DNA of 58,301 bases from Ruminococcus sp. (GCA_017516465.1 JAFXCR010000002.1:1-58301), one strand, 5' to 3'. Counted from the first letter of the stretch, positions 8,284 to 17,553 are shown. Translations and numbers: made by a program. Notes: generated by a model not told the origin, from the sequence alone.

Positions 8284-9237
8284 ATGAATACAGTTGTTGT
8301 GACAGGCGGGTGCGGTCTTATAGGCCAGCATATCTGTTCTGGACTCCTGAAAAAGGGGTATGAAGTCATAGCTGTTGACCGTGAACAAGGATTCTATAAT
8401 GAGGGTAAGCTTCATTACTCTTTTGTACAGGCAAGTCCTACTGATAAAGATGGGTATGCAGAGATTTTTGAGAAAAATAAGGTGGATATTCTTATCCACG
8501 CAGCCTGTACTGTTGATAATGACCTCGGACCGATTGTAACTGAAAAGGAAATGATTGAAAGCAGAAACTGCGATAAGTTTATGTATCGCTATGCAATGAC
8601 GGAAAAGGTCGGGAAAATTATCCTTATCAGCACAGATAGAGTTTATTCTTTCCCGAAAACAAGAGAACCCATCCGTGAGGATTCTGAGCTTAAGCCGGCT
8701 TCAAATTATGGTATAATGAAGCTTGAATCAGAAAAGGCTCTTGTCTCTGAAATGCAGCATCATAAGGATATAATGTGTTGTATTATCAGATCCTCTCCTG
8801 TATATACACACGATTTCACAGAGAATCTTGTATCAAGAATCACCAATCCGAAGGATGGCACTCTCTTTGTAATCGGTCAGGGGCAAAACGGATTCCAGCT
8901 TTGCTGTGTTCATAACCTTGTTGATTTTATACTTTGTTATGTGAAGAATGCTGATGATATGAGCTATGCCGGTGTATACAACGTAAGCGACAAGTATCTT
9001 ACAACGTGTGCTGATATAATCAATTTCATGAGAGAGAATCATCGTCTCGGACCTGTACTTCAGAAGAATCCCGGAGGAGCTATTTCTAAGATTAAGGGTA
9101 TCCTCGGAGGAAATAAGGACGAAAAGACGAATTATCGTTATCTTGATCTGGGCAAGCTTGAAAATAACAATATGCTTGATAACACTAAGGCTGCAAAGCT
9201 TACAACATCACGTTGGAATCTTTCAAACACAAAATAA
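8284..9237 (+). CDS. NAD-dependent epimerase/dehydratase (extended SDR)
   Basis: 317 residues from the ATG at 8284. GGAGG lies 8 nt upstream; a GTG at 8278 is only 2 nt from it and is rejected. Rossmann motif TGGCGLIGQH at the N-terminus; the catalytic YxxxK is in NYGIMKLESEK. It is an extended short-chain dehydrogenase acting on a nucleotide sugar or similar compound, but the substrate cannot be told. It differs clearly from the galE product in this window. A hairpin terminator follows. Confidence 0.85.
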   Translation: MNTVVVTGGCGLIGQHICSGLLKKGYEVIAVDREQGFYNEGKLHYSFVQASPTDKDGYAEIFEKNKVDILIHAACTVDNDLGPIVTEKEMIESRNCDKFMYRYAMTEKVGKIILISTDRVYSFPKTREPIREDSELKPASNYGIMKLESEKALVSEMQHHKDIMCCIIRSSPVYTHDFTENLVSRITNPKDGTLFVIGQGQNGFQLCCVHNLVDFILCYVKNADDMSYAGVYNVSDKYLTTCADIINFMRENHRLGPVLQKNPGGAISKIKGILGGNKDEKTNYRYLDLGKLENNNMLDNTKAAKLTTSRWNLSNTK

Positions 9238-9244
9238 AAATAAG

Positions 9245-9277
9245 AGGCTGCATGGAATTCCATGCAGCCTTGTTTCA
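9245..9277 (+). terminator. Terminator between convergent genes
   Basis: AGGCTGCATGG-AATT-CCATGCAGCCT followed by TTGTTTCATT. A long near-perfect stem between the plus-strand epimerase gene and the minus-strand rqcP. The plus-strand T run is better, but it could serve both. Confidence 0.8.
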
Positions 9278-9517
9278 TTCTATAACCGTGTAATTGTCAG
9301 CGGCGTTTTCTTTTGTTGCGTGTTCGGTAACGTTGAGAACTTTGACCTTAAGAGGACGGTTTCCCATATTAATTTCGATGATATCTCCGACCTTTACGTC
9401 GTAAGATGCACGAGCAACTTTGCCGTTTACGACAATTTTTTCAGCGTCACAGGCTTCATTAGCGATAGTTCTGCGCTTGATGAGCCTTGTGACTTTCAGG
9501 TATTTATCCAATCTCAA
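9275..9517 (-). CDS. rqcP: S4-domain RNA-binding protein RqcP
   Basis: 80 residues, almost entirely an S4 domain (MRLDKYLKVTRLIKRR...VNGKVARASYDVKVGD). RqcP (formerly YabO, similar to Hsp15) binds stalled 50S-peptidyl-tRNA complexes with RqcH and supports Ala tailing in ribosome quality control. The start is TTG, with AGGAGG 9 nt upstream and the conserved MRLDKYL N-terminus. It follows hup and mazG on the same strand. Confidence 0.85.
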   Translation of the reverse strand: MRLDKYLKVTRLIKRRTIANEACDAEKIVVNGKVARASYDVKVGDIIEINMGNRPLKVKVLNVTEHATKENAADNYTVIE

Positions 9518-9552
9518 TGAATATTACCTCCTTCCGGGGTAAACCACCGGAA

Positions 9553-9843
9553 TTACTTATTTACAGCGTCCTTGAGAGTCTTGCCGGGCTTGAAAGCAGG
9601 AGTCTTGCAGGGAGGGCATACCATGGGCTGCTTAGTTCTGGGATTGATTCCCTTCTTTTCACCTCTTTCACGGATCTCGAATGTACCGAAGCCTGTGATA
9701 GAAACCTTCTCTCCATTTTCAAGAGCTTCCTGAATAGCTGCAAGAGTTGCTTCAAGAGCACATCCAGCGTCTTTCTTTGTGCAGTTAGCTTTGTCTGCGA
9801 TAGAATTAATAAGTTCTGCTTTTGTCATTTTTATTTCCTCCAA
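9553..9843 (-). CDS. hup: HU-type DNA-binding protein
   Basis: 96 residues with the HU/IHF fold: MTKAELINSIADKANC at the start, FGTFEIRERGEKKGINPRT for the DNA-binding arms, and FKPGKTLKDAVN at the end. It bends and compacts DNA as a homodimer. GGAGGAAA is just upstream of the ATG. It lies between mazG and rqcP, an arrangement common in Firmicutes. Confidence 0.95.
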   Translation of the reverse strand: MEEIKMTKAELINSIADKANCTKKDAGCALEATLAAIQEALENGEKVSITGFGTFEIRERGEKKGINPRTKQPMVCPPCKTPAFKPGKTLKDAVNK

Positions 9844-9870
9844 TAATTTAATACGGTTTTATTACAGCTT

Positions 9871-10668
9871 TCAGAGCTGTTTTTTTGCTTTTTCCCAGTA
9901 AACGTCAAGCTCCTCAATAGAGAGCTGAGGCATATCGAGACCGTTTTCAACAACGAGCTTTTCTGTTGCATCAAAACGTCTGATAAACTTGTCTGTTGCG
10001 GCTTTAAGAGCAAGCTCAGCGTCGATGCCAAGATGACGTGCTGCATTTACGCAGCTAAAGAGCAGATCGCCGAGTTCTTCCTCGATATTTGCCTTGTCTC
10101 CGGAAAGAACAGCATTATCGAGTTCTTTCTTTTCGTTGGCGATACAAGCGATAGCATCGTCAGTGCAACGGAAATCCATTCCGGCACGCATAGCACGCTT
10201 GCCGACTTTCTGGGCTCTCATAAGAGCGGGCAGCGATTTTGCAACGCTGTTGAGGGTGTCAGTATAGCTTGTCTGTCCTTTGGTTTCCATTTTGATAGCG
10301 TCCCAGTTTTTGAGCACCTGATCGGTGTCATCTGCGATCACTTCGCCGAAAACGTGCGGATGACGGATGATGAGCTTTTTGCAGATACCATCGCAGATAT
10401 CCTCGAATTTGAAGGAGTTGAGTTCCTCCTCGATTCTGCAGTGGAAAACGACCTGTAAGAGGACATCGCCGAGTTCTTCACGGAGAAGCTCAGTATCCTT
10501 GAGATCGATAGCCTCGATAACCTCACAGGTTTCCTCGAGAAAATCTGTTCTTATAGATTCATGAGTCTGATCACGATCCCAAGGACAGCCGCCCTCACTG
10601 CGGAGAAGTCTCACGATATCAATAAGATCATCAATGTTATAATTCTGCTTCTGTTCATATTCAACCAT
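9871..10668 (-). CDS. mazG: Nucleoside triphosphate pyrophosphohydrolase MazG
   Basis: 265 residues with two MazG repeats. The first holds GGCPWDRDQTHESIR and EETCEVIEAID...REELGDVLLQVVFH; the second holds EEELGDLLFSCVNAARH. The Glu/Asp metal ligands (ExxE and ExxD) are present. It hydrolyses non-canonical or excess NTPs to NMP and pyrophosphate, a housecleaning role. It is first in the mazG-hup-rqcP operon behind its own promoter. Confidence 0.95.
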   Translation of the reverse strand: MVEYEQKQNYNIDDLIDIVRLLRSEGGCPWDRDQTHESIRTDFLEETCEVIEAIDLKDTELLREELGDVLLQVVFHCRIEEELNSFKFEDICDGICKKLIIRHPHVFGEVIADDTDQVLKNWDAIKMETKGQTSYTDTLNSVAKSLPALMRAQKVGKRAMRAGMDFRCTDDAIACIANEKKELDNAVLSGDKANIEEELGDLLFSCVNAARHLGIDAELALKAATDKFIRRFDATEKLVVENGLDMPQLSIEELDVYWEKAKKQL

Positions 10669-10713
10669 AATAAAACTCCCTGAAAAGCGTATACACGATA
10701 TTCGTGCAATATT

Positions 10714-10742
10714 ATAATACCTTAAAGCAGGCTGAAAATCAA
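10714..10742 (-). promoter_or_regulatory. Promoter of mazG-hup-rqcP
   Basis: On the minus strand TTGATT, 17 nt, TATTAT, about 45 nt before the mazG ATG. Confidence 0.6.
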
Positions 10743-10843
10743 GTGTTTTTTACAAATTTGTGGATATAGTATAATTTTTATGTTGAAAAATGTTGCTCCT
10801 TATCCACATAGACTACCTTTGAAATGATATGTCGAGAGTGAAA

Positions 10844-12151
10844 TTATTTTTCATCGAGCATAGCTCTGATGGATGGGCTGTTTTTGGTAAGCTTTCTTAC
10901 TGAGACATTATCCACCTTTTCATTGGCTAACCGGAGCTGATTTCCTGATTTGAGGAGACTTTCCTTTACCTTGTTAAGATGTTCGATAGTCTTGTCGATT
11001 TCAGATATAGCCTCATCAAAGCGTTTTGCCGCTTGATTGTAATTATACCCGAATTTATCCTTGAAATCAGCGAATGCAGCTTCAAAATTCTGAAGATCAA
11101 TATCCTGCTGCTGCATACGGAAAAGCTCTTGTTTGGCAGAAAGATTTGTGAGTGCAGCATTCCTTAGCAGAGTTATAAGTGGAATGAAAAACTGCGGACG
11201 GATAACGTACATTTTTTCATATTTGTACGACATATCAACGATCCCCTGATTATAATAATCGTTATCGTTTTCGAGCAGACTTACAAGAACTGCATATTCG
11301 CATTTCTTTTCACGTCTGTCCTTGTCGAGTTCTTTCAGAAAATGGTCATTAGTTTTTTTAGTTGACGTTGTATCCATTTCGTTTTTCATTTCAAACATGA
11401 TACTAATGATTTCAACGTCATTTTCGTCGTATTCTCTGAAAATATAGTCGCCCTTTGAGCCGGATTTTGAAACGAGATTATCCTTTCCAAATTCAGCATT
11501 AGGAAATGCTGCCATACGGATTTTGTTAAATTCGATTTCACAGTGCTGTTCAAGGGATTCGCCTATCATTTTTGTAGACTGACGCGCCTTGAAATCCTTG
11601 TAGAAATCACGTTCACGTTCTGCGTTTTCCTTGTCGGAGTTCAGGGAAGCAATTTTCTTATCATATTCAGATTTTGTATCAATAATAGCCTGCTGAATGT
11701 CGATTTCAGACTGCTTCACAGCCAGAGCGAGATCATTTCTGGCTTTCTGAGCTTCATCTTTAAGGGAATCAGCTTCATTTTTAGCTTCTGAAAGGATTTT
11801 TTCGTATTTCAGACGTTCTTCCTGAGCAGATTCGATTTTCGCAAGACGGATACTGCTTTCGTGATTTTTTTCAGCCGCCTCAGCCTGAGCCTTTAATTCA
11901 GCGAAATCAAGCTGGAGTTTTTCAGCCTTGATTCTTTCGGCTTCAAGAAGCTTTTCCGATTTTTCACGTTCAGCGATAATAGCTTCGCTGACAGCATTTT
12001 CACGCTGAACCTCGTAATTTTTCTTAACTTCTGTAAGCCGTGCGTTGAGTTCCTTTTCAAATTCCTTTGTGCGGATCTGTTCACGGATACGATTTGCAAT
12101 ATCCTCTGACAGATCGAAGAAATTGTTGCATTTAGGACACTTTATTTCCAT
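10844..12151 (-). CDS. DUF2130 family coiled-coil/nuclease-like protein
   Basis: 435 residues from the ATG at 12151. The N-terminus has a CPKC motif (MEIKCPKCNNFFDLSE). A long coiled coil (about 25-200, rich in E/K/A) follows, then a domain with GDYIFRE...ISIMFEMKNE, which resembles the core of PD-(D/E)xK nucleases, and a final coiled coil. DUF2130 proteins are widespread but their role is not settled; nuclease activity is inference. A longer TTG start at 12181 overlapping the trpS stop is possible but has no better ribosome site, while AGAAGGGA precedes the chosen ATG. It is in one operon with trpS. Confidence 0.82.
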   Translation of the reverse strand: MEIKCPKCNNFFDLSEDIANRIREQIRTKEFEKELNARLTEVKKNYEVQRENAVSEAIIAEREKSEKLLEAERIKAEKLQLDFAELKAQAEAAEKNHESSIRLAKIESAQEERLKYEKILSEAKNEADSLKDEAQKARNDLALAVKQSEIDIQQAIIDTKSEYDKKIASLNSDKENAERERDFYKDFKARQSTKMIGESLEQHCEIEFNKIRMAAFPNAEFGKDNLVSKSGSKGDYIFREYDENDVEIISIMFEMKNEMDTTSTKKTNDHFLKELDKDRREKKCEYAVLVSLLENDNDYYNQGIVDMSYKYEKMYVIRPQFFIPLITLLRNAALTNLSAKQELFRMQQQDIDLQNFEAAFADFKDKFGYNYNQAAKRFDEAISEIDKTIEHLNKVKESLLKSGNQLRLANEKVDNVSVRKLTKNSPSIRAMLDEK

Positions 12152-12177
12152 AAGTACACGTTCCCTTCTGCGGAAAA

Positions 12178-13176
12178 TCAACCCTTATCCACGAAGCCGA
12201 CCTTTCTGTAAACCTTTGAAAGGATGCGTTGAGAGTATCTGAGAGCCTTTTCAGCGCCCTCAGTGTAGCACTTTTTCAGATATTCCTTATCCTTGGAGAG
12301 ACGAGCGAATTCAGTGCGTACAGGTTCAAGATGATCTGCGACTGCCTCACCGACAGCAAGCTTGAAATCGCCGTATCCTTTGCCGGCGAATTCGGATTCG
12401 ATAGAAGCGAAATCCTTGCCGGTAACAGTGGAATAAATAGTCATAAGATTGTTTATGCCGTCCTTGCCGTCACGGTAGCAGACCTCAGTTTCGCTGTCTG
12501 TAACGGCACGCTTGAACTTGCGGATGATAGTATCCTTATCGTCGAGGATAAGAATAACCGCATTGGGATTATCATCAGATTTGGACATTTTCTTTGTCGG
12601 ATCCTGAAGAGACATAACCTTTGCTCCAACTTTAGGGATGTAAGGCTCAGGGAGCGTAAAGAAGTCGCCGTAACGCTGATTGAAACGCTGAGCGATATTT
12701 CTTGCAAGCTCAAGATGCTGTTTCTGATCAACGCCCACAGGAACGAGATCGGCATTGTAGGCGAGGATATCGGCTGCCATAAGTACAGGGTAGGTAAAGA
12801 GACCGGAGTTTATATCGTCGGGGTGACGCTGGCTCTTGTCCTTGAACTGAGTCATGCGTGAAAGCTCGCCGAACTGGGTATTGCATCCGAGAACCCAGCT
12901 TAATTCTGCATGAGTTCTGACGTGGCTCTGGATAAAGAGAATGGACTTTTCCGGATCAATACCGCACGCCATAAGAAGTGCGTAGGAATTGAGACTGCTC
13001 TGACGGAGCTTCACGGGGTCCTGCTTTACAGTAATAGCGTGCATATCAACAACGCAGTAAATGCAGTTGTATTCATCCTGAAGAGGTCCCCAGTTTCTTA
13101 CGGCACCGATGTAGTTGCCGAGAGTAAATGTTCCCGTAGGCTGAATACCGCTGAAAATCAGCTTTTTATCTTCCAT
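12178..13176 (-). CDS. trpS: Tryptophanyl-tRNA synthetase
   Basis: 332 residues, a class I synthetase. The HIGH-type motif is in GIQPTGTFTLGNYIGA and the KMSKS motif in PTKKMSKSDDNPNA; GVDQKQHLELARNIA helps bind tryptophan and ATP. It charges tRNA-Trp. No T-box leader precedes it: only 53 nt separate it from the gene upstream, and that gap holds a hairpin and the ribosome site AAGGAG. Confidence 0.97.
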   Translation of the reverse strand: MEDKKLIFSGIQPTGTFTLGNYIGAVRNWGPLQDEYNCIYCVVDMHAITVKQDPVKLRQSSLNSYALLMACGIDPEKSILFIQSHVRTHAELSWVLGCNTQFGELSRMTQFKDKSQRHPDDINSGLFTYPVLMAADILAYNADLVPVGVDQKQHLELARNIAQRFNQRYGDFFTLPEPYIPKVGAKVMSLQDPTKKMSKSDDNPNAVILILDDKDTIIRKFKRAVTDSETEVCYRDGKDGINNLMTIYSTVTGKDFASIESEFAGKGYGDFKLAVGEAVADHLEPVRTEFARLSKDKEYLKKCYTEGAEKALRYSQRILSKVYRKVGFVDKG

Positions 13177-13190
13177 AGTAAAAATTCTCC

Positions 13191-13215
13191 TTAAAGCCTG
13201 CCGGAGAGGGCAGGC
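13191..13215 (-). terminator. Weak hairpin terminator upstream of trpS
   Basis: On the minus strand GCCTGCC-CTCTCC-GGCAGGC is followed by TTTAAGG, 14 nt after the stop of the 174-residue gene. The T run is short, so partial read-through into trpS is likely. Confidence 0.5.
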
Positions 13216-13229
13216 ATAGTTGCGTAGGT

Positions 13230-13754
13230 TTACTTGATGGGATTAATTCCTGTTGCAGCGGCATCCTTAAGCTGACAGCTTCTGAGCTCGTTGAGAACAC
13301 GCTGGTAGAGAACGTAAAAGGAACGCTTTTCAATTTCTTCTGCTGGAATCTTGCCGGAGGGGAGATTTACCTTGTAAACGCCACCCTTTGTAAGAAGGAA
13401 GATGTTGTGGCTTCTGTTTGTAGGAAGATCAAACTTTGTTGTCTTTTCTGCCTTGGGAAGAAGCTGACCAGCGTTTGCAACGAGAGTATGTGAAACCTGA
13501 ACGAGATTTCTGTGCTTCTGAGCAGCACCTGAATATTCTCCGCCATTGTTGAAGTAAAGATTAGCCGCACCGTTGATGAAGCATACCATAGTTGTAAGGA
13601 TTTCAGGTGACATAGGAATGTCGATAACAACGCCGTAAACGTCGTTTTTCTTTAAATTAGGATCAAATATTTCAGCCGGAAAGTTGATAGCCTGTCCTCT
13701 TGTCATGAGGTATTTCTGTGTAACTGAATATCTGCCTGTGTTTGTGATTGCCAT
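13230..13754 (-). CDS. Conserved-looking protein of unknown function
   Basis: 174 residues, no signal peptide or membrane segment. It begins MAITNTGRYSVTQKYLMTRG and is rich in beta-type sequence and Asn/Gly, with a helical C-terminus. I do not recognise the family. It has a good ribosome site (GAAAGGA), sits 33 nt after the aminotransferase gene, and is followed by a weak terminator before trpS. A cytosolic role is likely; nothing more can be said. Confidence 0.7.
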   Translation of the reverse strand: MAITNTGRYSVTQKYLMTRGQAINFPAEIFDPNLKKNDVYGVVIDIPMSPEILTTMVCFINGAANLYFNNGGEYSGAAQKHRNLVQVSHTLVANAGQLLPKAEKTTKFDLPTNRSHNIFLLTKGGVYKVNLPSGKIPAEEIEKRSFYVLYQRVLNELRSCQLKDAAATGINPIK

Positions 13755-13787
13755 AGTAATTTTCCTTTCGTTTTACATGTATTTTGA

Positions 13788-14981
13788 TTAATCAAGCATT
13801 TCCCTTGTCATTTTGGCAAGGATTTCCATACCGGTTCTGATCTGCTCATTTGTGGGAGTTGAGTAGTTCAGGCGGAAGGAACTGCATTTTTCATTTTCGC
13901 TTATGCTGAATGAATTTCCGGGTACAATTGCAATTTTGTATTCCTCAACAGCCTTCTTGCAGAAGGACATCATATCGCAGTCATCGGGGAGGGTACACCA
14001 GATAAAGAGTCCGCCTTCCGGTCTGATATATGAGATTTTCTTTGAGAAGCCGCTGTCGATATAGCTGAGCATAAGCTCTGCCTTATCTCTGTAAATACTA
14101 CGGAGCTTGTTAAAGTGTTCCTCACGGTTTATTGTTGTCATAAAGCGGTGAGAAATTACCTGTGCCCAGATGTTTGAGTGAACGTCAGATACCTGCTTGC
14201 ATACAACGATTTTCTGAATAATCGGAGCAGGAGCAGATACGAATCCAGTTCTGAATCCGGGGGAGATAAGCTTTGAGAAGGTGCTGGAGTAGATAACACG
14301 TCCTTCTGTATCAAAGCTCTTGATTGAAGGGATGTTTTCACCGGCAAATCGGAGTTCTCCGTAAGGATCATCCTCAAGGATTATGAAATCATATTTGCAG
14401 GCAAGCTCATAGACAGCCTTTCTCTTAGCGAGAGACATAGTGCGTCCTGTCGGATTCTGAAAATTCGGGATAAGATACAGAATCTTTACATTGTTGTCTG
14501 TTTTTAAGACAGCTTCAAGCTTTTCAAGATCAATTCCGTCATCCTCCATTTCGATTCCCTTAAGGTTTACGTTGTATGAACGGAATGCGTTAAGAGAGCC
14601 TATAAAGCTTGGGGATTCGCAGAGAAGTGTGTCTCCCTCGTTAAGGAGAACCTTGCATGAGAGCTCGTTAGCCTGCTGACCGCCGGATGTGATAATAAGC
14701 TCATCTGAGCCGGAACGGAAGCAGCCTTTTTCTGTCATCCAGCCTTTGAGATAGTCTCTCAGGGGAGTATATCCCTCGGTGATGCTGTACTGGAGAGCGA
14801 GAATAGGCTCATTTCTGAGAAGCTCATCGGAAAGCTCAGCGATACGTTCAGCAGGGAAGGCTTCGGGAGCAGGATTTCCGGCAGCGAATGAAATAACGCT
14901 CGGATCAGCTGTATGTTTTAGTATTTCACGGATAGCAGAAGCCTGCAGACCGCTTACTTTATCGGAAAATTTATATTCCAT
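13788..14981 (-). CDS. PLP-dependent aminotransferase, class I/II (2-aminoadipate/MocR-like fold)
   Basis: 397 residues from the ATG at 14981, chosen because the protein then starts MEYKFSDKVSGLQASAIREI and GAAAGG precedes it; the upstream extension is not aminotransferase-like. The PLP Lys is in YSSTFSKLISPGFRTG. Other family marks are ISFAAGNPAPEAFP, ITSGGQQANEL and YLIPNFQNPTGRTMS. It resembles 2-aminoadipate or aromatic aminotransferases of the LysN type without a DNA-binding domain. Substrate is not determined. Confidence 0.88.
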   Translation of the reverse strand: MEYKFSDKVSGLQASAIREILKHTADPSVISFAAGNPAPEAFPAERIAELSDELLRNEPILALQYSITEGYTPLRDYLKGWMTEKGCFRSGSDELIITSGGQQANELSCKVLLNEGDTLLCESPSFIGSLNAFRSYNVNLKGIEMEDDGIDLEKLEAVLKTDNNVKILYLIPNFQNPTGRTMSLAKRKAVYELACKYDFIILEDDPYGELRFAGENIPSIKSFDTEGRVIYSSTFSKLISPGFRTGFVSAPAPIIQKIVVCKQVSDVHSNIWAQVISHRFMTTINREEHFNKLRSIYRDKAELMLSYIDSGFSKKISYIRPEGGLFIWCTLPDDCDMMSFCKKAVEEYKIAIVPGNSFSISENEKCSSFRLNYSTPTNEQIRTGMEILAKMTREMLD

Positions 14982-15110
14982 GAAAAAAACCAACCTTTCA
15001 TTGTATACATGAGACAGTGCGGCACGTTGACGTGCGGCAGATTGAGTAAAGGCAACACCGCACAAAACTTTACAAAACTTTTCATGTGCAATGCAGTAAA
15101 GTCTTTTATT

Positions 15111-15139
15111 ATTATACCACATATTTTTCAATTCTGCAA
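15111..15139 (-). promoter_or_regulatory. Promoter of the aminotransferase gene
   Basis: On the minus strand TTGCAG, 17 nt, TATAAT. It lies in the divergent gap before the flippase gene and implies a leader of about 120 nt for the aminotransferase mRNA. Confidence 0.65.
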
Positions 15140-15238
15140 CATATATTTGTAAAAACCGTATTCTTTAGGCAACAATGCACAAAGTTGACAGCCAATAATT
15201 GTACGGTATGTCATTGGAAAAAAGAAAGAGTTGATTAT

Positions 15239-16825
15239 ATGAAAAAACAATCGTTTATCAAAGGATCGCTCATACTAATGCTTTCTGCCGTAGCTGCAAA
15301 GGTTCTCGGAGCCCTTTTCAAGATACCGTTGACGAATATACTTGGCGGCATAGGCATGAGTTATTTCAGCTGTGCATATAGTTTGTTCATGCCGGTTTAT
15401 GCTCTTACAGTAACGGGGGTTTCGTCTGCTGTGGCACGGATGACAGCACAGAGTATGGCTCTTGGAATGGCTGAAAATGCAAAGAAAATCCGAAGTACAG
15501 CTCTCGTGATTTTCTCTGTCACAGGACTTGCCGGAAGCATATTTACATTTGTTCTTGCGAAGCCGTTCAGCGTGTATTCCGTGAATAGTCCTCAGGCTGC
15601 AGCGGCAGTTGCTATGATATCACCGGCAGTATTCTTCGGATGCATAACTGCCGTGGAGCGTGGATATTACGAGGGATTAAGCAATATGTATCCTACTGCA
15701 CTGTCGCAGGTTGCTGAAGGCGTGGTAAAGGTTTTCGGAGGTCTGTGGCTTTGTGGATACGTTACTGCCCATAGTGAAAGCATTATAAGATTATTTCCGG
15801 CAATTACGGATGTGAGGGCACTTGCCGCCGCTGCCGGAATTATGGGAGTTACGCTGTCGTCGCTGGGAGCAGTTTTGTTTTTTGCAGTACTCAGACTGTT
15901 CAGCCGATGTGAAAATTCCGATGAGAGAACAGTCATGAGCAGAAGGAGGATAACCCGTGAGCTTATCGGTACAGCACTTCCGACAGGTGTGAGTGCTCTT
16001 GTAACGAATCTTACTGCACTTATTGATATGTGGACGGTTATTGGTTGTATATCGTACTTTGGCACATCCGTGAAGGCTCCTGCCGGAGTATCTGCAGCGG
16101 AGCTTCCACATTTTATATACGGTTCTTTTGCTGGAATAGCGTTGACGGTATTCAATCTTGTACCGTCAGTAACAAATATGCTTGGCAAGGGTGCACTCTC
16201 CTGCATTACAGATCACTGGGAATGCGGAAGTCGTACTGCACTTGAAAAAAGCTCGTCTCAGGCTATATTGACTTCACTTGTGATTGCAGTTCCGGCAGCG
16301 GCAGGAATAATAGTTTTAGCACCTGAGATTATGGAATTTTTGTTTCCTCGTCAGTCGGATGAGGTGGTGGTGTGTATCAATGCTCTCCGCCTGATGATGC
16401 CGGGAATGGTTTTTTTGTGTGTATCCTATCCGCTTTTCAGTATGCTTCAGGCGATAGGAAAATCAATTCTGCCATTGAAAATAATGCTTGTCGGATCAAC
16501 CGTAAAGCTTGTAGGAAATCTCGTTCTTATTCCGTCTATGGGTGTTGACGGAGCTGCTTTTTCAACTACAATATGCTATGGGGTTATACTTGCACTATCG
16601 CTGATTGCTTTTGTAAGGTCGTCGGGAGTACATATAAATATCGCTCCGCTTATAGGTGTCGTCTATGCTGGTTTGATGTGCGGCGGAACAGCGTATCTTA
16701 CGGCTTCTGTTGCGGAATCTCACAGAATAGACGGTACTGCGGTAATACTTCTATCAGCACTCACAGGCGGAATAACCTATGTTCTGTCTGTTTTCTTTAC
16801 AATAAAAAAGCAGTCCCATATATGA
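15239..16825 (+). CDS. MurJ/SpoVB-type lipid flippase (MOP superfamily)
   Basis: 528 residues from the ATG at 15239 (MKKQSFIKGSLILMLSAVAA), preceded by GAAAG. It shows about 14 hydrophobic segments and the family start KVLGALFKIPLTNILGGIGM, typical of the SpoVB/YtgP/MurJ branch. These proteins flip lipid-linked peptidoglycan or polysaccharide precursors across the membrane. It is a lone gene divergent from the aminotransferase. A TTGACA at 15185 with TATGTC 16 nt later could be its promoter. Which lipid it carries (lipid II or a polysaccharide unit) is not clear. Confidence 0.85.
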   Translation: MKKQSFIKGSLILMLSAVAAKVLGALFKIPLTNILGGIGMSYFSCAYSLFMPVYALTVTGVSSAVARMTAQSMALGMAENAKKIRSTALVIFSVTGLAGSIFTFVLAKPFSVYSVNSPQAAAAVAMISPAVFFGCITAVERGYYEGLSNMYPTALSQVAEGVVKVFGGLWLCGYVTAHSESIIRLFPAITDVRALAAAAGIMGVTLSSLGAVLFFAVLRLFSRCENSDERTVMSRRRITRELIGTALPTGVSALVTNLTALIDMWTVIGCISYFGTSVKAPAGVSAAELPHFIYGSFAGIALTVFNLVPSVTNMLGKGALSCITDHWECGSRTALEKSSSQAILTSLVIAVPAAAGIIVLAPEIMEFLFPRQSDEVVVCINALRLMMPGMVFLCVSYPLFSMLQAIGKSILPLKIMLVGSTVKLVGNLVLIPSMGVDGAAFSTTICYGVILALSLIAFVRSSGVHINIAPLIGVVYAGLMCGGTAYLTASVAESHRIDGTAVILLSALTGGITYVLSVFFTIKKQSHI

Positions 16826-16838
16826 GACTGCTTTAATT
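16807..16838 (+). terminator. Bidirectional terminator after the flippase gene
   Basis: AAAGCAGTC-CCATATATGA-GACTGCTTT overlaps the end of the flippase coding region and lies before the stop of the minus-strand lipoprotein gene. A and T runs on both sides allow use on either strand. Confidence 0.75.
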
Positions 16839-16843
16839 AATGT

Positions 16844-17491
16844 TTAGTTATTAATAGGCTGGATGTCATCAGGAGTTACTTCAATTTCGATAACAGTCTG
16901 CTTGTTGCCAATATCGTTCTGAGTGGGGTAGAAGCCAACGATAAAGCTGTCGAGGTTGGGATCAACTTCAAAGCCGGAGATAAATCCGGAGAATTTACTG
17001 TTAGCAGGAATGATTATAGGATCCTGAGTGATTTCAATATCCTTGAGATTGTTTTTAGCATAGAACATTGTGGAAAGGTCGGAGGTTTCCATGATATTGT
17101 CGTCGTGGAGGAGGTAGAAGTTGTTAAGGCTGCTGAGACTGTAATCTTCGTCAGTGTTGTTTGTGATGTCAACGTTGAGATAGATATATTTTTTTCCGTT
17201 TGAACCCTGAACACCGGCGTCAACAACAGAATTAAGCTTGAATACAGTATCGTTTGCGTCAGCTTCCTCGTCAATACCTGCGGAGATCTGATTTTCACCG
17301 AGATTCGGGTTAATAGTCATTTCCTGAGGAGTATTTTTTGTAGATTCCTCATTTCCGGGGTTGTTGTATTTTTCTGCATTGGAAGCAGATTTATCAGCCT
17401 TACTGCTCTTGTTGTTGTTATCACATCCTGCGGATACAGACAGAGCCATAGCTGCACAGAGAAGAAGTGCTGAGATTTTTGATTTTTTCAT
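16844..17491 (-). CDS. Lipoprotein with DUF4352-like immunoglobulin-type domain
   Basis: 215 residues. Lipobox VSAGC puts the lipidated Cys at residue 23. A polar N/K/S-rich linker follows to about 70, then a beta domain (about 75-205) with KYIYLNVDITNNTDEDYSLS, the pattern of DUF4352-like extracellular domains. Function is unknown; such proteins sit on the outer face of the membrane. It has its own promoter. Confidence 0.82.
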   Translation of the reverse strand: MKKSKISALLLCAAMALSVSAGCDNNNKSSKADKSASNAEKYNNPGNEESTKNTPQEMTINPNLGENQISAGIDEEADANDTVFKLNSVVDAGVQGSNGKKYIYLNVDITNNTDEDYSLSSLNNFYLLHDDNIMETSDLSTMFYAKNNLKDIEITQDPIIIPANSKFSGFISGFEVDPNLDSFIVGFYPTQNDIGNKQTVIEIEVTPDDIQPINN

Positions 17492-17524
17492 GTTTTTTCC
17501 TCGCTTTTTAAGATGTTTTTTATT

Positions 17525-17553
17525 AGTATATCACAATAAGGGGGTTGCGTCAA
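17525..17553 (-). promoter_or_regulatory. Promoter of the DUF4352-like lipoprotein gene
   Basis: On the minus strand TTGACG, 17 nt, TATACT, about 33 nt before the ATG. Confidence 0.7.

Noticed and set aside
12152-12181. TTG start at 12181 for the DUF2130 protein
   Set aside because: It overlaps the trpS stop; the MEIKCPKC start at 12151 matches the family beginning and has AGAAGGGA upstream.
13177-13229. T-box leader for trpS (and for metG at 28579-28700)
   Set aside because: The trpS gap is too short, and no AGGGTGGNACCGCG-type sequence is present at either gene.
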